Of a stretch of 64,000 nucleotides of DNA, positions 24,584 to 33,217 are shown piece after piece. The translations under genes and the position numbers were made by a program. The stretch lies in the NCBI GenBank assembly GCA_035495555.1, contig DATJFQ010000037.1, positions 93,254 through 157,253 of the forward strand. The letters run 5' to 3'. The notes under the pieces are model-generated. The model had not been told where the DNA came from. It saw only the letters and a program-made list of their open reading frames with translations, and did no database searches. The DNA is from DATJFQ01 sp035495555. GTDB lineage: Bacteria > Acidobacteriota > Vicinamibacteria > Vicinamibacterales > 2-12-FULL-66-21. Position 1 is the stretch's first letter. Every line of letters begins with the position of its first letter.

Positions 24584-25762
24584 TCAGAACAGCGTCTTCA
24601 TAGACTGCAGCGCGCCGGTCAACTCCGCGCGATCGCGCGCGAAGCAGAATCGCACGCAGCCTTCACCGTTGGCACCGAAGTCGGCGCCTGGGACGCATCC
24701 GATGCGGCCTTTCGAGATGAGGTACTCCGTCATCGCCCAGGAGGGTGAGTCGTGGCGGCTTTCGGACGGCGGCTGCCATTCGGAATTGATTCTGAGGAAC
24801 GCATAGAAGGCGCCCTTCGGCTTCTCGCCCGAGAAGACGCCGCCGGCGTTCGCCGCGATGCCGTCGTAGAACAGGTTGCGACGCGCCGTGAGTTCGTCGC
24901 GAAACGCCGCGACAGAGGCTTGCGAGCCTTCGAGCGCGCCGATGCCGCCGAACTGCACGACCGACGAAATATTGCTCGCGGTGTAGAACAGCGCCTTCTT
25001 CATCCGGTCGCGCAGCGCGGCATCCCTGGCCACGACGTACCCGAGACGCAGCCCGGTCATCGCATACGTCTTGCTGAACGTGTAGAGCGAGAGGGTGCGA
25101 TCGTACGCGCCCGGCAGCGACGCCGGACTGACGTGCTCCTCGCCGTCGAACAGCACGTCCTCGTACGCTTCGTCTGAAATGATCCAGAGGCCGCGCCGTT
25201 GGGCGAGCGCGACGATCGACTCGAGATCGCTGCGCGTGAGCACGCCGCCGCTCGGGTTGTTGGGCGAGTTGACGTAGATCGCACGCGTTCGGGCGGTGAT
25301 CTTCGATTCCAGTTCCCCGAGGTCGTACCGCCAGCCAAGCGGTTCGTGCAGTGGACACGGAACCGCAACCCCCTGCGCCATCCGGATGTTTCCGGCACAT
25401 GGCGGCCACTCCGGATCCGGAACGATCACTTCGTCCCCCGGCTCGAGGAGTGCCTGACAGATGATGAAGAGGCCATGAATACCGCCGGTCGTCACCATGA
25501 TCTCGTTCGGTGACGCCACGGGAATGCCGTTCTTCGTGCGCAGCTTGTCGGCGAGCAGTTCGAGCAGGCGGGGCAGTCCCGTCGTTTGCAGATAGTGGCT
25601 GCGATTCTCGTCAATCGCGCGCCGCATCGCCTCCTTCACGGAATCGGGCGCGTCGAAGCTGACATCGCCTTGATCGAGGCGGAACGGATCCGTGACGCTG
25701 TACATCATGTCGCGGATACGGATGATGCCGGAAAACGGAACGCTGTCGAGAAATGTGCCCAT
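24584..25762 (-). CDS. PLP aminotransferase, class I/II (AspB-like)
   Basis: A 392-residue fold-type I enzyme. Landmarks are TTGGIHGLFIICQAL, PDPEWPPCAGN, NSPNNPSGGVL, SDEAYEDVLF and the cofactor lysine in TFSKTYAMTGLRLGYV. The C-terminal Arg that binds the substrate carboxylate is likely in VRFCFARDR. Aspartate, aromatic or branched-chain transamination is possible. It starts 2 bp after the stop of the MTHFR-like gene, so the pair is an operon, which hints at amino-acid or one-carbon metabolism. Confidence 0.85.
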   Translation of the reverse strand: MGTFLDSVPFSGIIRIRDMMYSVTDPFRLDQGDVSFDAPDSVKEAMRRAIDENRSHYLQTTGLPRLLELLADKLRTKNGIPVASPNEIMVTTGGIHGLFIICQALLEPGDEVIVPDPEWPPCAGNIRMAQGVAVPCPLHEPLGWRYDLGELESKITARTRAIYVNSPNNPSGGVLTRSDLESIVALAQRRGLWIISDEAYEDVLFDGEEHVSPASLPGAYDRTLSLYTFSKTYAMTGLRLGYVVARDAALRDRMKKALFYTASNISSVVQFGGIGALEGSQASVAAFRDELTARRNLFYDGIAANAGGVFSGEKPKGAFYAFLRINSEWQPPSESRHDSPSWAMTEYLISKGRIGCVPGADFGANGEGCVRFCFARDRAELTGALQSMKTLF

Positions 25763-25764
25763 GC

Positions 25765-26613
25765 TTATCCGTTGGCCAGTTGAACGATTCGCCTCAGCGT
25801 TGCCGCCGCGCGCCCAATCGGCAGATTGCTGATGTAGAAGTGCCGCGCGCCGGCGGCACGGAGATCACGAATGGATCGCGCGCAGACGTCCTCTGCCGTC
25901 GCGCCCGCGGTGAATTCTTCACGGAGCGCTTCAATCGGCACCGGAAGAAAGCGCGAGAGGGTCTCGAGCGTTTTCAGGTTCGCCGATCGATAGTAGAAGA
26001 TGCCGAACAGCCCGGGCGTCTTCAGTTGACGCCGCTCCGCTTCGGCGAGAAAGCGGGAGACCGCCTCGCGTGAATGGTGCGACACAATCTGCGTCAGGTA
26101 GAACTCCGCGTTCGCATGCGCGTCCATCATATGCGCGACCTGCGCGGCGGCATCGGCGTGCGGATTGGCCCATCCGCCGAGCGCGAGGCCGCCGTCGCGC
26201 GCGCGCACGAGTTCGCGGAGCTGCCACGCGTGCTCGACGCACCGTGGAGGACCCACGTGCTTGTCCCCGCCGAGGACGACGAGCGACTCGAAGCCGTGCT
26301 GTTTCGCGCGATCCGCATACGCCAGGCAGTAGTCCAACGCGTGCTTGCACGTGAGAAAAGGAACGACCCGCGAACGCGGGACGTCTGTGCCGAGGTTTGT
26401 CACGAGGTGCCGGAGGTTGTCCTCCTCGCGCAGGCCGACCGCGCTGTCCGTCAGGAACACGAACGTGCCGCTGCGTGTGAGCCCCCGCACGGCGTGATAG
26501 GTATCGATCCACGCATCCATGCTGGCGGCCGCCGCCAGCTCCGCGCGGGGCGGCCGCAGTTCCGCGGCGATCACCGGATCGGCGCCTCCCAGCGCGTCAA
26601 GAAGAGCACTCAC
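25765..26613 (-). CDS. Methylenetetrahydrofolate reductase-like protein
   Basis: A 282-residue TIM-barrel protein of the MTHFR/MetF superfamily: an N-terminal AAELRPPRAEL in the place of the MetF acidic motif, VVPFLTCKHALDYCLAYADRA, LVVLGGDKHVG, then AEFYLTQIVSHH and LFGIFYYRSANLKTLETLSRF. It is diverged from classical MetF, so reduction of methylene-THF to methyl-THF is likely but not certain. If right, it would feed the MetH encoded at 54715-58446. The start is GTG 26613 with TATAAT 9 nt upstream. It is divergent from the desulfhydrase-like gene, with a heptamer array between. Confidence 0.75.
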   Translation of the reverse strand: MSALLDALGGADPVIAAELRPPRAELAAAASMDAWIDTYHAVRGLTRSGTFVFLTDSAVGLREEDNLRHLVTNLGTDVPRSRVVPFLTCKHALDYCLAYADRAKQHGFESLVVLGGDKHVGPPRCVEHAWQLRELVRARDGGLALGGWANPHADAAAQVAHMMDAHANAEFYLTQIVSHHSREAVSRFLAEAERRQLKTPGLFGIFYYRSANLKTLETLSRFLPVPIEALREEFTAGATAEDVCARSIRDLRAAGARHFYISNLPIGRAAATLRRIVQLANG

Positions 26614-26622
26614 GAACCTTTC

Positions 26623-26628
26623 ATTATA
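26623..26628 (-). promoter_or_regulatory. Candidate leaderless -10 box for the MTHFR-like operon
   Basis: A perfect TATAAT on the minus strand ends 9 nt before the GTG at 26613. The TTGGGA units of the adjacent heptamer array lie where a -35 element would be, at a spacing of about 15 bp, slightly short. Confidence 0.6.
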
Positions 26629-26642
26629 CTAGCCAGCAAAAA

Positions 26643-26718
26643 CTCCCAATTCCCAACGCCCAACTCGCAAAACGCACCAATTGGGAAGTTGAATTTGGGA
26701 GTTGGGAGTTGGGAATTA
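26643..26718. repeat. Palindromic heptamer array, CTCCCAA / TTGGGAG type, between divergent genes
   Basis: Four units of (CT/TT/CG)CCCAA-type heptamers (26643-26670) are mirrored by TTGGGA-type units (26680-26718) around CCAATTGG. Most arrays here lie at gene ends, but this one sits between two gene starts, close enough to the MTHFR-like promoter and the desulfhydrase-like start to affect both. Confidence 0.85.
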
Positions 26719-26721
26719 TTG

Positions 26722-27690
26722 ATGACACCCCTGCGCGATCGATTCGCTTCGCTCCCCGCGCTGCCGTTCGCGCCGCTCCCGTCGCCGCTCGAATCGCTCG
26801 ATCGATTGCGAACCGAGCTGTCGCCGCGCCTGACCTTGCTCGTGAAGCGAGACGACGCGATTGGGTTCGGATTCGGAGGCAACAAGGTTCGCAAGCTGCG
26901 GCTGGTCGCGGCGCAGGCGATCGCCGACGGTGCCGACACGCTCATCACCTGCGGCGGAATCCAATCGAATCACGCACGCGCCACCGCGGCCTACGCGGCG
27001 CGACTCGGATTGCGGTGCATTCTCGTCGCGAACGGCACACCGCAGCCCGCTCCCACGGGCAACGCGTTGCTCGCGCAGCTTCTCGGCGCGGAGATCCGCT
27101 ATGTGAGCACGCGTGAAGAACGCGCGCCCGCGATGGCGAGGGCCGCCGCTCAATGCGCGGCGGGTGGCGGACGGCCGTTTGTCATCCCGCTCGGCGCATC
27201 GACACCGCTGGGTGCCGCCGCGTACGCGCTGGCGATCGGCGAACTCCTGCAGCAGCATCAGGCCCCCGATGTCATCGTGCACGCGACGTCGTCTGGCGGG
27301 ACCCAGGCAGGCCTCGTCGCGGGCTGCCGGCTTCACGGCCTCGCGACGCGTGTCATCGGGGTGAGCGCCGACGATCCGGCGCAGCAGATCGAAGCGGAAG
27401 TCCGCCGGATTCTCGAGGGTCTCGAGACGCTCGCCGGTATCGACTCAGGCGCATTTGATGACGTGCCGGTCGAAGTGGATGATCGATTCGTCGGCTCCGG
27501 GTACGGCCAGCCGACGCCCGGCTCGATCGAGTCGCAGCGCATGGCCGCCCGCCACGCCGCGCTGTTCCTCGACAACACTTATACCGCCAAGGCGATGTCG
27601 GGCCTCGCCGCGCGGGCCCGCGCCGGCGAATTCGACGGCGCAACGGTTGTGTTCTGGCACACAGGAGGACAGGTGGGACTCTTCGCATGA
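26722..27690 (+). CDS. D-cysteine desulfhydrase / ACC-deaminase family enzyme
   Basis: A 322-residue PLP enzyme of fold type II. The cofactor lysine is K55 in GFGGNKVRKL, and the SNH loop is at 82-84 in CGGIQSNHARATA. The stretch HATSSGGTQAGLVAG binds the PLP phosphate. Length and motifs fit D-cysteine desulfhydrase better than true ACC deaminase, but I cannot separate them from sequence alone. A much longer in-frame reading extends upstream across the array and the divergent gene. I choose ATG 26722 because family homology starts there. The last heptamer unit (GGGA, 7 nt upstream) may act as the ribosome-binding site. Confidence 0.82.
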   Translation: MTPLRDRFASLPALPFAPLPSPLESLDRLRTELSPRLTLLVKRDDAIGFGFGGNKVRKLRLVAAQAIADGADTLITCGGIQSNHARATAAYAARLGLRCILVANGTPQPAPTGNALLAQLLGAEIRYVSTREERAPAMARAAAQCAAGGGRPFVIPLGASTPLGAAAYALAIGELLQQHQAPDVIVHATSSGGTQAGLVAGCRLHGLATRVIGVSADDPAQQIEAEVRRILEGLETLAGIDSGAFDDVPVEVDDRFVGSGYGQPTPGSIESQRMAARHAALFLDNTYTAKAMSGLAARARAGEFDGATVVFWHTGGQVGLFA

Positions 27691-29138
27691 TCTCGATCAC
27701 CTTTCTCGGCGCCGCCAGGACGGTGACCGGATCGAAGCACCTCGTCGAGTGCAATGGCACCCGCGTGCTCGTCGACGCAGGGTTGTTCCAGGGGCTGAAG
27801 GAGCTGCGCGAGCGGAACTGGCAGGACCTGCCCGTGCGCGCCGATTCCCTCGACGCGATCGTGCTCACCCACGCGCACCTCGACCACTGTGGATACCTGC
27901 CGCGCCTGGTGCTCCAGGGCTTCCGCGGCCGTGTGTTCTGCACGCAGGGCACGCAGGATCTCTGCAGGATCGTCCTGCCGGACTCCGGGCGCATCCAGGA
28001 AGAGGACGCCGCGTTTGCGAATCGTCACGGATTCTCGAAACACAAACCCGCGCTGCCGCTCTATCGCGAAGTGGACGCCTTCCGTGCCGTGTCGCAGCTC
28101 CAGCCGTGCGGGTACGAACGGCCGATGCCGGTCGCGAGCGGAATCGAGGTGGAGTTCATCAGCGCCGGGCACCTGCTCGGTTCGTCCTACGTACGTATGC
28201 GGGTGGATGGACGCACCATCCTGTTCGGCGGCGACCTGGGCCGGTTCAATCGTCCGGTCCTGCCCGATCCGACCATGGTGAGCGAGGCGGACTATCTGCT
28301 CGTCGAATCGACGTACGGCGATCGCGTGCACGAGGCGGACGATAGCGGCGAACGGCTGTCGGAGATCATCCGTGCCGCGGCTGACCGGGGCGGAAAAGTC
28401 ATCGTGCCCTCCTTTGCGATCGGGCGGGTGGAAGAAGTCATCTACTGGCTCAAACGCCTCGAGGCGGAGACACGTATTCCGATCCTGCCGGTTTATCTCG
28501 ACAGCCCCATGGCGTCTGAAGCGCTGCAGCGGTATCGCGAGCGCATCCACGAGCTCGACGAGGAGCTGCAGCCGCAGAACACCGACGACGTGGCGCCGCA
28601 CGATCAGGCGGCGCACGAAAGTGACGCGGCCCGACAGATGCACGCGCGCCAGGAACGGGACATGTGCGCGTTCTGCACCGAGCGCTTCCACATCATCCGC
28701 AGCGTCGAGGAATCCAAGCAGCTCACCGCGTCGCGCGTGCCGGCCATCGTGATCTCATCGAGCGGCATGGCCGAAGGCGGCCGCGTGCTGCACCACCTCA
28801 AGGCAACACTCCCCAACGCGCGGAACACCGTCGTCTTCACCGGCTATCAGGGCCTCGGGACGCGCGGCCGCCGGCTGGTGGATGGCGAGAAGCAGATCAA
28901 GATACACGGCGAGTGGGTGCCGGTGGCGGCTCGCATCGAACTGCTCGGATCCATGTCGGCGCACGCGGACTCGAACGAAATCATGCGATGGCTGCACGGT
29001 TTCTCCAGAGCGCCGCAGCAGACGTTCATCGTGCACGGCGAGTACCCAAGCGCCATGGAAGCGTTGGGCGCGCGCATCGATCGCGAGCTCGGCTGGACGC
29101 ATGTGATGCCCGAGCACGGTCAGACGGTGCAGTTCTGA
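27687..29138 (+). CDS. Beta-CASP metallo-beta-lactamase RNA nuclease
   Basis: A 483-residue MBL-fold protein of the RNA-processing exonuclease group (YSH1/CPSF73-like). The metal site is HAHLDH (H62, H64, D66, H67) with GHLLGSS, GGDLGRFN and a later His in GSMSAHADS. The beta-CASP region (about 210-400) contains ESTYGDR, VPSFAIGRVEEVIY and SSSGMAEGGRVLHHL, and the C-terminal VHGE completes the pattern. It should cut or trim RNA. The insertion at about 295-330 is Asp/Gln/His-rich (AAHESDAARQMHAR). The start overlaps the upstream stop by 4 bp. Confidence 0.9.
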   Translation: MISITFLGAARTVTGSKHLVECNGTRVLVDAGLFQGLKELRERNWQDLPVRADSLDAIVLTHAHLDHCGYLPRLVLQGFRGRVFCTQGTQDLCRIVLPDSGRIQEEDAAFANRHGFSKHKPALPLYREVDAFRAVSQLQPCGYERPMPVASGIEVEFISAGHLLGSSYVRMRVDGRTILFGGDLGRFNRPVLPDPTMVSEADYLLVESTYGDRVHEADDSGERLSEIIRAAADRGGKVIVPSFAIGRVEEVIYWLKRLEAETRIPILPVYLDSPMASEALQRYRERIHELDEELQPQNTDDVAPHDQAAHESDAARQMHARQERDMCAFCTERFHIIRSVEESKQLTASRVPAIVISSSGMAEGGRVLHHLKATLPNARNTVVFTGYQGLGTRGRRLVDGEKQIKIHGEWVPVAARIELLGSMSAHADSNEIMRWLHGFSRAPQQTFIVHGEYPSAMEALGARIDRELGWTHVMPEHGQTVQF

Positions 29139-29144
29139 TACGTT
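29139..29144 (+). promoter_or_regulatory. Candidate leaderless -10 box for the first M49 gene
   Basis: TACGTT lies 7 nt before the ATG at 29152, immediately after the stop codon of the nuclease gene. No Shine-Dalgarno is present in the 13-bp gap. Confidence 0.4.
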
Positions 29145-29151
29145 TGACGCC

Positions 29152-31221
29152 ATGACACGTCGTTTGGCGGCCCTCGTCGGTCTGGCCGTCGCTGCGGGTT
29201 CTCTGACGATCTCGGGGCAGTCCAGGCCCGGTACCGCGTCGCCGCTCGCCGCGCGCGTGGGACAGACCGGATTCATCCAGCTTCGCGCCGGCAGCTTCGA
29301 GACGCTCAGCCCGAAGCAGCAGGCGCTCGCGTACTGGCTGACGCAGGCGTCGATTGCAATCGATCCGATCATCTACGACCAGTTATCGAGCTTTGGTCTT
29401 CGGCAGAAGCGGCTGCTCGAGGGGATCGTCGCACACGAAAGCGGCATCGATCCCCTGGCGTTTGCCAGGATCCGCGACTTCGCCCTTCTCTTCTGGGGCA
29501 ACCGCGGCAATCACAACGAGCAGACCTCGCAGAAGTTCGTCCCGTCGTTCACCGCCGATGACCTCGAGACTGCGGCGCTGAAAGCGCAGGCGAACGGGGC
29601 GTTCCGCACCCCATACGCCGACATGCCGCCTCTCACGACACCCGACGAGGTCCGGCGGGAACTGCGCGAATTGCGCAGCGCATTCTTCGACGCCGGGTTC
29701 GAGCCGATGATTACGGCCAAGACGCCGCCGCCGGGCAGGGACATCATTCAGGCCAGCTCGAACACCTTCTACGAAGGGGTGACGCTCGGCGACCTCCGGG
29801 ATTTCGCGGAGCACTATCCGCTGAACTCGCGCGTGGTGAAAGAAGCGGGCGGCAGGCTGCACGAAGACGTGTACAGAGCCGGAACACCCGATGGGCGCGT
29901 CCCGCCGGGTTTGTACGCGACGTATCTCGCAAAAGCAAACCAGTACCTTGACCGGGCGAAGGCCTTCGCCGAGCCTGCGCAGGCGACCGTGATTGGAGAC
30001 CTGATTCGCTACTACCAGACCGGCGATCCCGAAGACTGGTTGACGTTCGACGCCGACTGGGTGCGTAACGACGAACCCGTTGATTTCATGAACGGGTTCA
30101 TCGAGGTGTATCGCGACGCGCGGGGGCGGAAAGGGAGCTCGCAGAGCTTCGTGACGGTCACGGACCAGCCCGTCACGGAGGCGATGAAGAAACTCGCGCT
30201 GAACGCCGCGTACTTCGAGGAGAAGGCGCCGTGGGACTCGAGATACAAGAGGCAGAACTTCCAGCCGCCGGTCGTCAAGGCTGTCGAGGCGCTCATCGAG
30301 ACCGGAGATTTCCGCGTTGTCACCATCGGCGACAACCTGCCCAACGAGAACTCGATTCACGAGAACTACGGGACGAAGAATTTTCTGCTTCTCGGCAGCA
30401 GCCATGCGCTCGACGCTGCGGGTTCAGCGATCGACGAGTTTGCCGCTACGCCGGCCGAGGCCGACCGGAACAAGCGATACGGCGAAGAGGCGGAGGACCT
30501 GCTCACGGCCATGCACGAAGTCATCGGCCACGGGTCCGGCAAGCTGACGGATCGGGTGCAGGATGCGCCGCAGAAGTTCCTGAAGGAGTACTACTCGACG
30601 CTGGAGGAAGGCCGCGCGGATCTCATGGGGCTGTGGAACATCTGGGATCCGAAGCTGAAGGAACTTGGACTGGTGAAAGATCAGGATGAGGTCGCCAGGG
30701 CGATGTACGACAACGCGGCTCGCGCGGCGTTGACACAGCTTCGCCGAAACCCCAAGGGCGACACGCTCGAAGAGGACCACCAGCGCGACCGCCAGCTCAT
30801 TGTGAATTTCGTAATGGAGAAGACCGGCGGGATCAGAAAAATCAAGAAGAACGGAAAGACCTACTTCGTCGTCGCCGACTACCAGAAGATGCGCCAGGGG
30901 ATCGGGCAACTGCTCGCCGAACTGATGCGCATCAAGGCAGAAGGTGATTATGCCGCCATCAAAGCCCTCGTCGACAGGTACGGCGTCCACTTCGATCCGG
31001 CGCTCCGGGACGAAGTTGTCGCGCGGTATGCGAAGCTCGACATTCCGACGTTCTGGGCCGGCGTCAATCCGGTCATCGTGAAAAACGGCGCTACGTTCAC
31101 GATTGAATACCCCGGCGATCCCGTGCGTCAGTACCTGTCGTACGGTGCGATGTATGACGAGAGCCTCGCGGCAGCCATGCCGTCGCTGACTCACAAGGCG
31201 CCAGCGAAAGGGACTCGATGA
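29152..31221 (+). CDS. M49 dipeptidyl-peptidase III-type protein, exported
   Basis: A 689-residue zinc peptidase. The M49 signature is intact: HEVIGHGSGKL, with H455-H460 as HExxGH, and E485/E486 in LEEGRADLMG carrying the third ligand. The N-terminus has a signal peptide (about 1-23), so this copy acts outside the cytoplasm. Family members release N-terminal dipeptides. The next gene is a close paralogue starting 4 bp before this stop (ATGA), and that copy lacks a signal peptide, so the pair would work on either side of the inner membrane. Confidence 0.87.
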   Translation: MTRRLAALVGLAVAAGSLTISGQSRPGTASPLAARVGQTGFIQLRAGSFETLSPKQQALAYWLTQASIAIDPIIYDQLSSFGLRQKRLLEGIVAHESGIDPLAFARIRDFALLFWGNRGNHNEQTSQKFVPSFTADDLETAALKAQANGAFRTPYADMPPLTTPDEVRRELRELRSAFFDAGFEPMITAKTPPPGRDIIQASSNTFYEGVTLGDLRDFAEHYPLNSRVVKEAGGRLHEDVYRAGTPDGRVPPGLYATYLAKANQYLDRAKAFAEPAQATVIGDLIRYYQTGDPEDWLTFDADWVRNDEPVDFMNGFIEVYRDARGRKGSSQSFVTVTDQPVTEAMKKLALNAAYFEEKAPWDSRYKRQNFQPPVVKAVEALIETGDFRVVTIGDNLPNENSIHENYGTKNFLLLGSSHALDAAGSAIDEFAATPAEADRNKRYGEEAEDLLTAMHEVIGHGSGKLTDRVQDAPQKFLKEYYSTLEEGRADLMGLWNIWDPKLKELGLVKDQDEVARAMYDNAARAALTQLRRNPKGDTLEEDHQRDRQLIVNFVMEKTGGIRKIKKNGKTYFVVADYQKMRQGIGQLLAELMRIKAEGDYAAIKALVDRYGVHFDPALRDEVVARYAKLDIPTFWAGVNPVIVKNGATFTIEYPGDPVRQYLSYGAMYDESLAAAMPSLTHKAPAKGTR

Positions 31222-33167
31222 GCAGCCCCGCCCCTACATCCAGCGTGGACACGCGTCAGTATCTGCTGGAGCGGGTCGACGACGCGGCCGTTGTGCAGTT
31301 GTATGCGGATGGATTCGCCGCGCTGCCGCTCGATCAGAAGATCCTCATTTATCACCTCTACCTCGCGGCGCTCGCGGGCCGCGACATCTATTTCGACCAG
31401 CGGTATCGGCACAACCTCGAGATGCGCGACGTGCTCGAGGAAATCCTCACGTACGGCGGCGCCGTCGACCCCTCCGTACTGGCGGAAATCGAGCGGTACA
31501 CGAAGCTGTTCTGGATCAACACCGGGCCCTACAACAATCTGACCGCGCGCAAGTTCGTGTTGAAGTGCAGCCCTGACGAGTTCGCCGCCGCTGCACGATC
31601 CGCTCAGGACGACGGTGCGCGGTTTCCGCTGCACCACCCCGGGGAGACGCTCGATGAGATGCTCGCGCGGATGCGACCGCTCTTCTTCGACCCCGCGTTC
31701 GATCCGATCGTCACCAACAAGACGCCCGGCGAAGGCCGCGACATCCTCGAGGCCAGCGCAAACAACCTCTACGACGGCGTGACCATGGTCGACCTCGAAT
31801 CGTTCGAGGAACGATATCCGCTGAATTCACGGCTCGTCCGGCAGGACGGCCGGCTGGTGGAGGAGGTCTACCGCGTTGGCGGGCGCTACGATCGCGAGAT
31901 TCGCACAATCATCGAGCACCTTGAAGCCGCGGTTCCGTATGCAACCGCGACCATGGCCGCGGCGCTTCAGAAGCTGATTGTGTTCTACCGCACCGGCGAA
32001 ACGGCCGATCGCGTCGAGTACGACATCGCGTGGGTCCAGGACAAGGATTCCCCCGTCGATACCATCAACGGCTTCGTCGAAGTCTATATGGATGCGCGGG
32101 GTACGAAAGGCGCATGGGAAGCGCTCGTCTATTACGTCAACCCGCACAAGACACGCGATATCCGCCGGCTTGCGCAGGAAGCGCAATGGTTCGAGGAGCG
32201 GATGCCGTGGGATCCGCGGTTCCGCAAGCAGGGGGTTCGCGGCGTGTCTGCCAACGCCATCGACGTCGTGGTCGAAGCGGGTGATTCGGCGCCGGTGACG
32301 CCGGTCGGGATCAACCTGCCGAACGATCAAGGCATCCGCGAGCAGTACGGCAGCAAGTCCGTGTCCCTGTCCAACGTCAACGAAGCGTACGACAAGTCCA
32401 CGAGCCACGAATTCCGCCGCGAATTCGCGTGGTCTGAAGAGGAAGCCGACCGCGCGACCAGATGGAGCGCCGTCGCCTCGGAGCTGACGACCAACATGCA
32501 CGAAGTGATCGGCCACGGATCGGGCCGCATCCTCGAGCACCTGCAGGGAAATCCGCAGACGGCGTTGAAGGAGCAGTACTCGGCGCTCGAAGAGTCCCGC
32601 GCCGACCTTGTTGCGCTCTATTTCGTTCCGGATCCGAAACTGGTCGAGCTCGGTCTGGTCGACGCCGCCGACCACGACGACATCGTGCGCGCGGAATACG
32701 AAGGCTACGCGCGGAACGCGCTCGTCCAGCTCCGGCGGGTCCGCGAGGGCACGCAGATCGAAGAAGACCACATGCGCAATCGCCAGATGATCGTGCGGTG
32801 GCTCATGGCCAATTCAACCGCGATTGAAGAGCGGCGGCGCGAAGGCAAGACGTACTACGTCGTCACCGACGTGAAGGTATTCCGGGAGGCTGTGGGCCGC
32901 CTCCTCGCCGAGGTCCAGCGCATCAAGTCCGAGGGCGACTACGCGGCCGCGCGCGCATTGTTCGAAACCTACGGCGTGCACTTCGATCCCGCCCTGCGCG
33001 ACGAAATCGTCGCGCGCGTCCAGCGGCTGAATATGCCGTCGTATACGGGCTTCGTCCAGCCGAAGCTGACCGCAATCCGCAACGACGCGGGCGACATTCT
33101 CGACGTCGAGATTTCGTATCCGTGCGACCTCCGGCGGCAGATGCTGGAGTACTCCGGACGCGTGTAG
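31218..33167 (+). CDS. M49 dipeptidyl-peptidase III-type protein, cytosolic paralogue
   Basis: A 649-residue paralogue of the preceding gene with HEVIGHGSGRI (H428-H433) and E458/E459 in LEESRADLVALYF. It shares long segments with its neighbour, such as ASxNxxYDGVT/YEGVT, PLNSRxV, FMNGF/TINGFxEVYxDARGxKG and YGVHFDPALRDE. It has no signal peptide or membrane helix, so it is probably cytosolic. The tandem arrangement and shared segments indicate a local duplication followed by a change of compartment. Translation is coupled by the ATGA overlap. Confidence 0.87.
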   Translation: MSSPAPTSSVDTRQYLLERVDDAAVVQLYADGFAALPLDQKILIYHLYLAALAGRDIYFDQRYRHNLEMRDVLEEILTYGGAVDPSVLAEIERYTKLFWINTGPYNNLTARKFVLKCSPDEFAAAARSAQDDGARFPLHHPGETLDEMLARMRPLFFDPAFDPIVTNKTPGEGRDILEASANNLYDGVTMVDLESFEERYPLNSRLVRQDGRLVEEVYRVGGRYDREIRTIIEHLEAAVPYATATMAAALQKLIVFYRTGETADRVEYDIAWVQDKDSPVDTINGFVEVYMDARGTKGAWEALVYYVNPHKTRDIRRLAQEAQWFEERMPWDPRFRKQGVRGVSANAIDVVVEAGDSAPVTPVGINLPNDQGIREQYGSKSVSLSNVNEAYDKSTSHEFRREFAWSEEEADRATRWSAVASELTTNMHEVIGHGSGRILEHLQGNPQTALKEQYSALEESRADLVALYFVPDPKLVELGLVDAADHDDIVRAEYEGYARNALVQLRRVREGTQIEEDHMRNRQMIVRWLMANSTAIEERRREGKTYYVVTDVKVFREAVGRLLAEVQRIKSEGDYAAARALFETYGVHFDPALRDEIVARVQRLNMPSYTGFVQPKLTAIRNDAGDILDVEISYPCDLRRQMLEYSGRV

Positions 33168-33202
33168 AGCGTCTTTCATATGGGGTGTCCGTGCCGATCG
33201 CG

Positions 33203-33208
33203 TAGAAT
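33203..33208 (+). promoter_or_regulatory. Candidate leaderless -10 box for the HEAT-cyclophilin gene
   Basis: TAGAAT lies 9 nt before the ATG at 33218. The gap is CGCGGCCGG, without a Shine-Dalgarno. Confidence 0.6.
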
Positions 33209-33217
33209 CGCGGCCGG

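Noticed and set aside
26074..26721. 538-codon frame with an N-terminal extension on the desulfhydrase-like gene
   Set aside because: The extension is antisense to the MTHFR-like gene and crosses the heptamer array. Family similarity starts at 26722.
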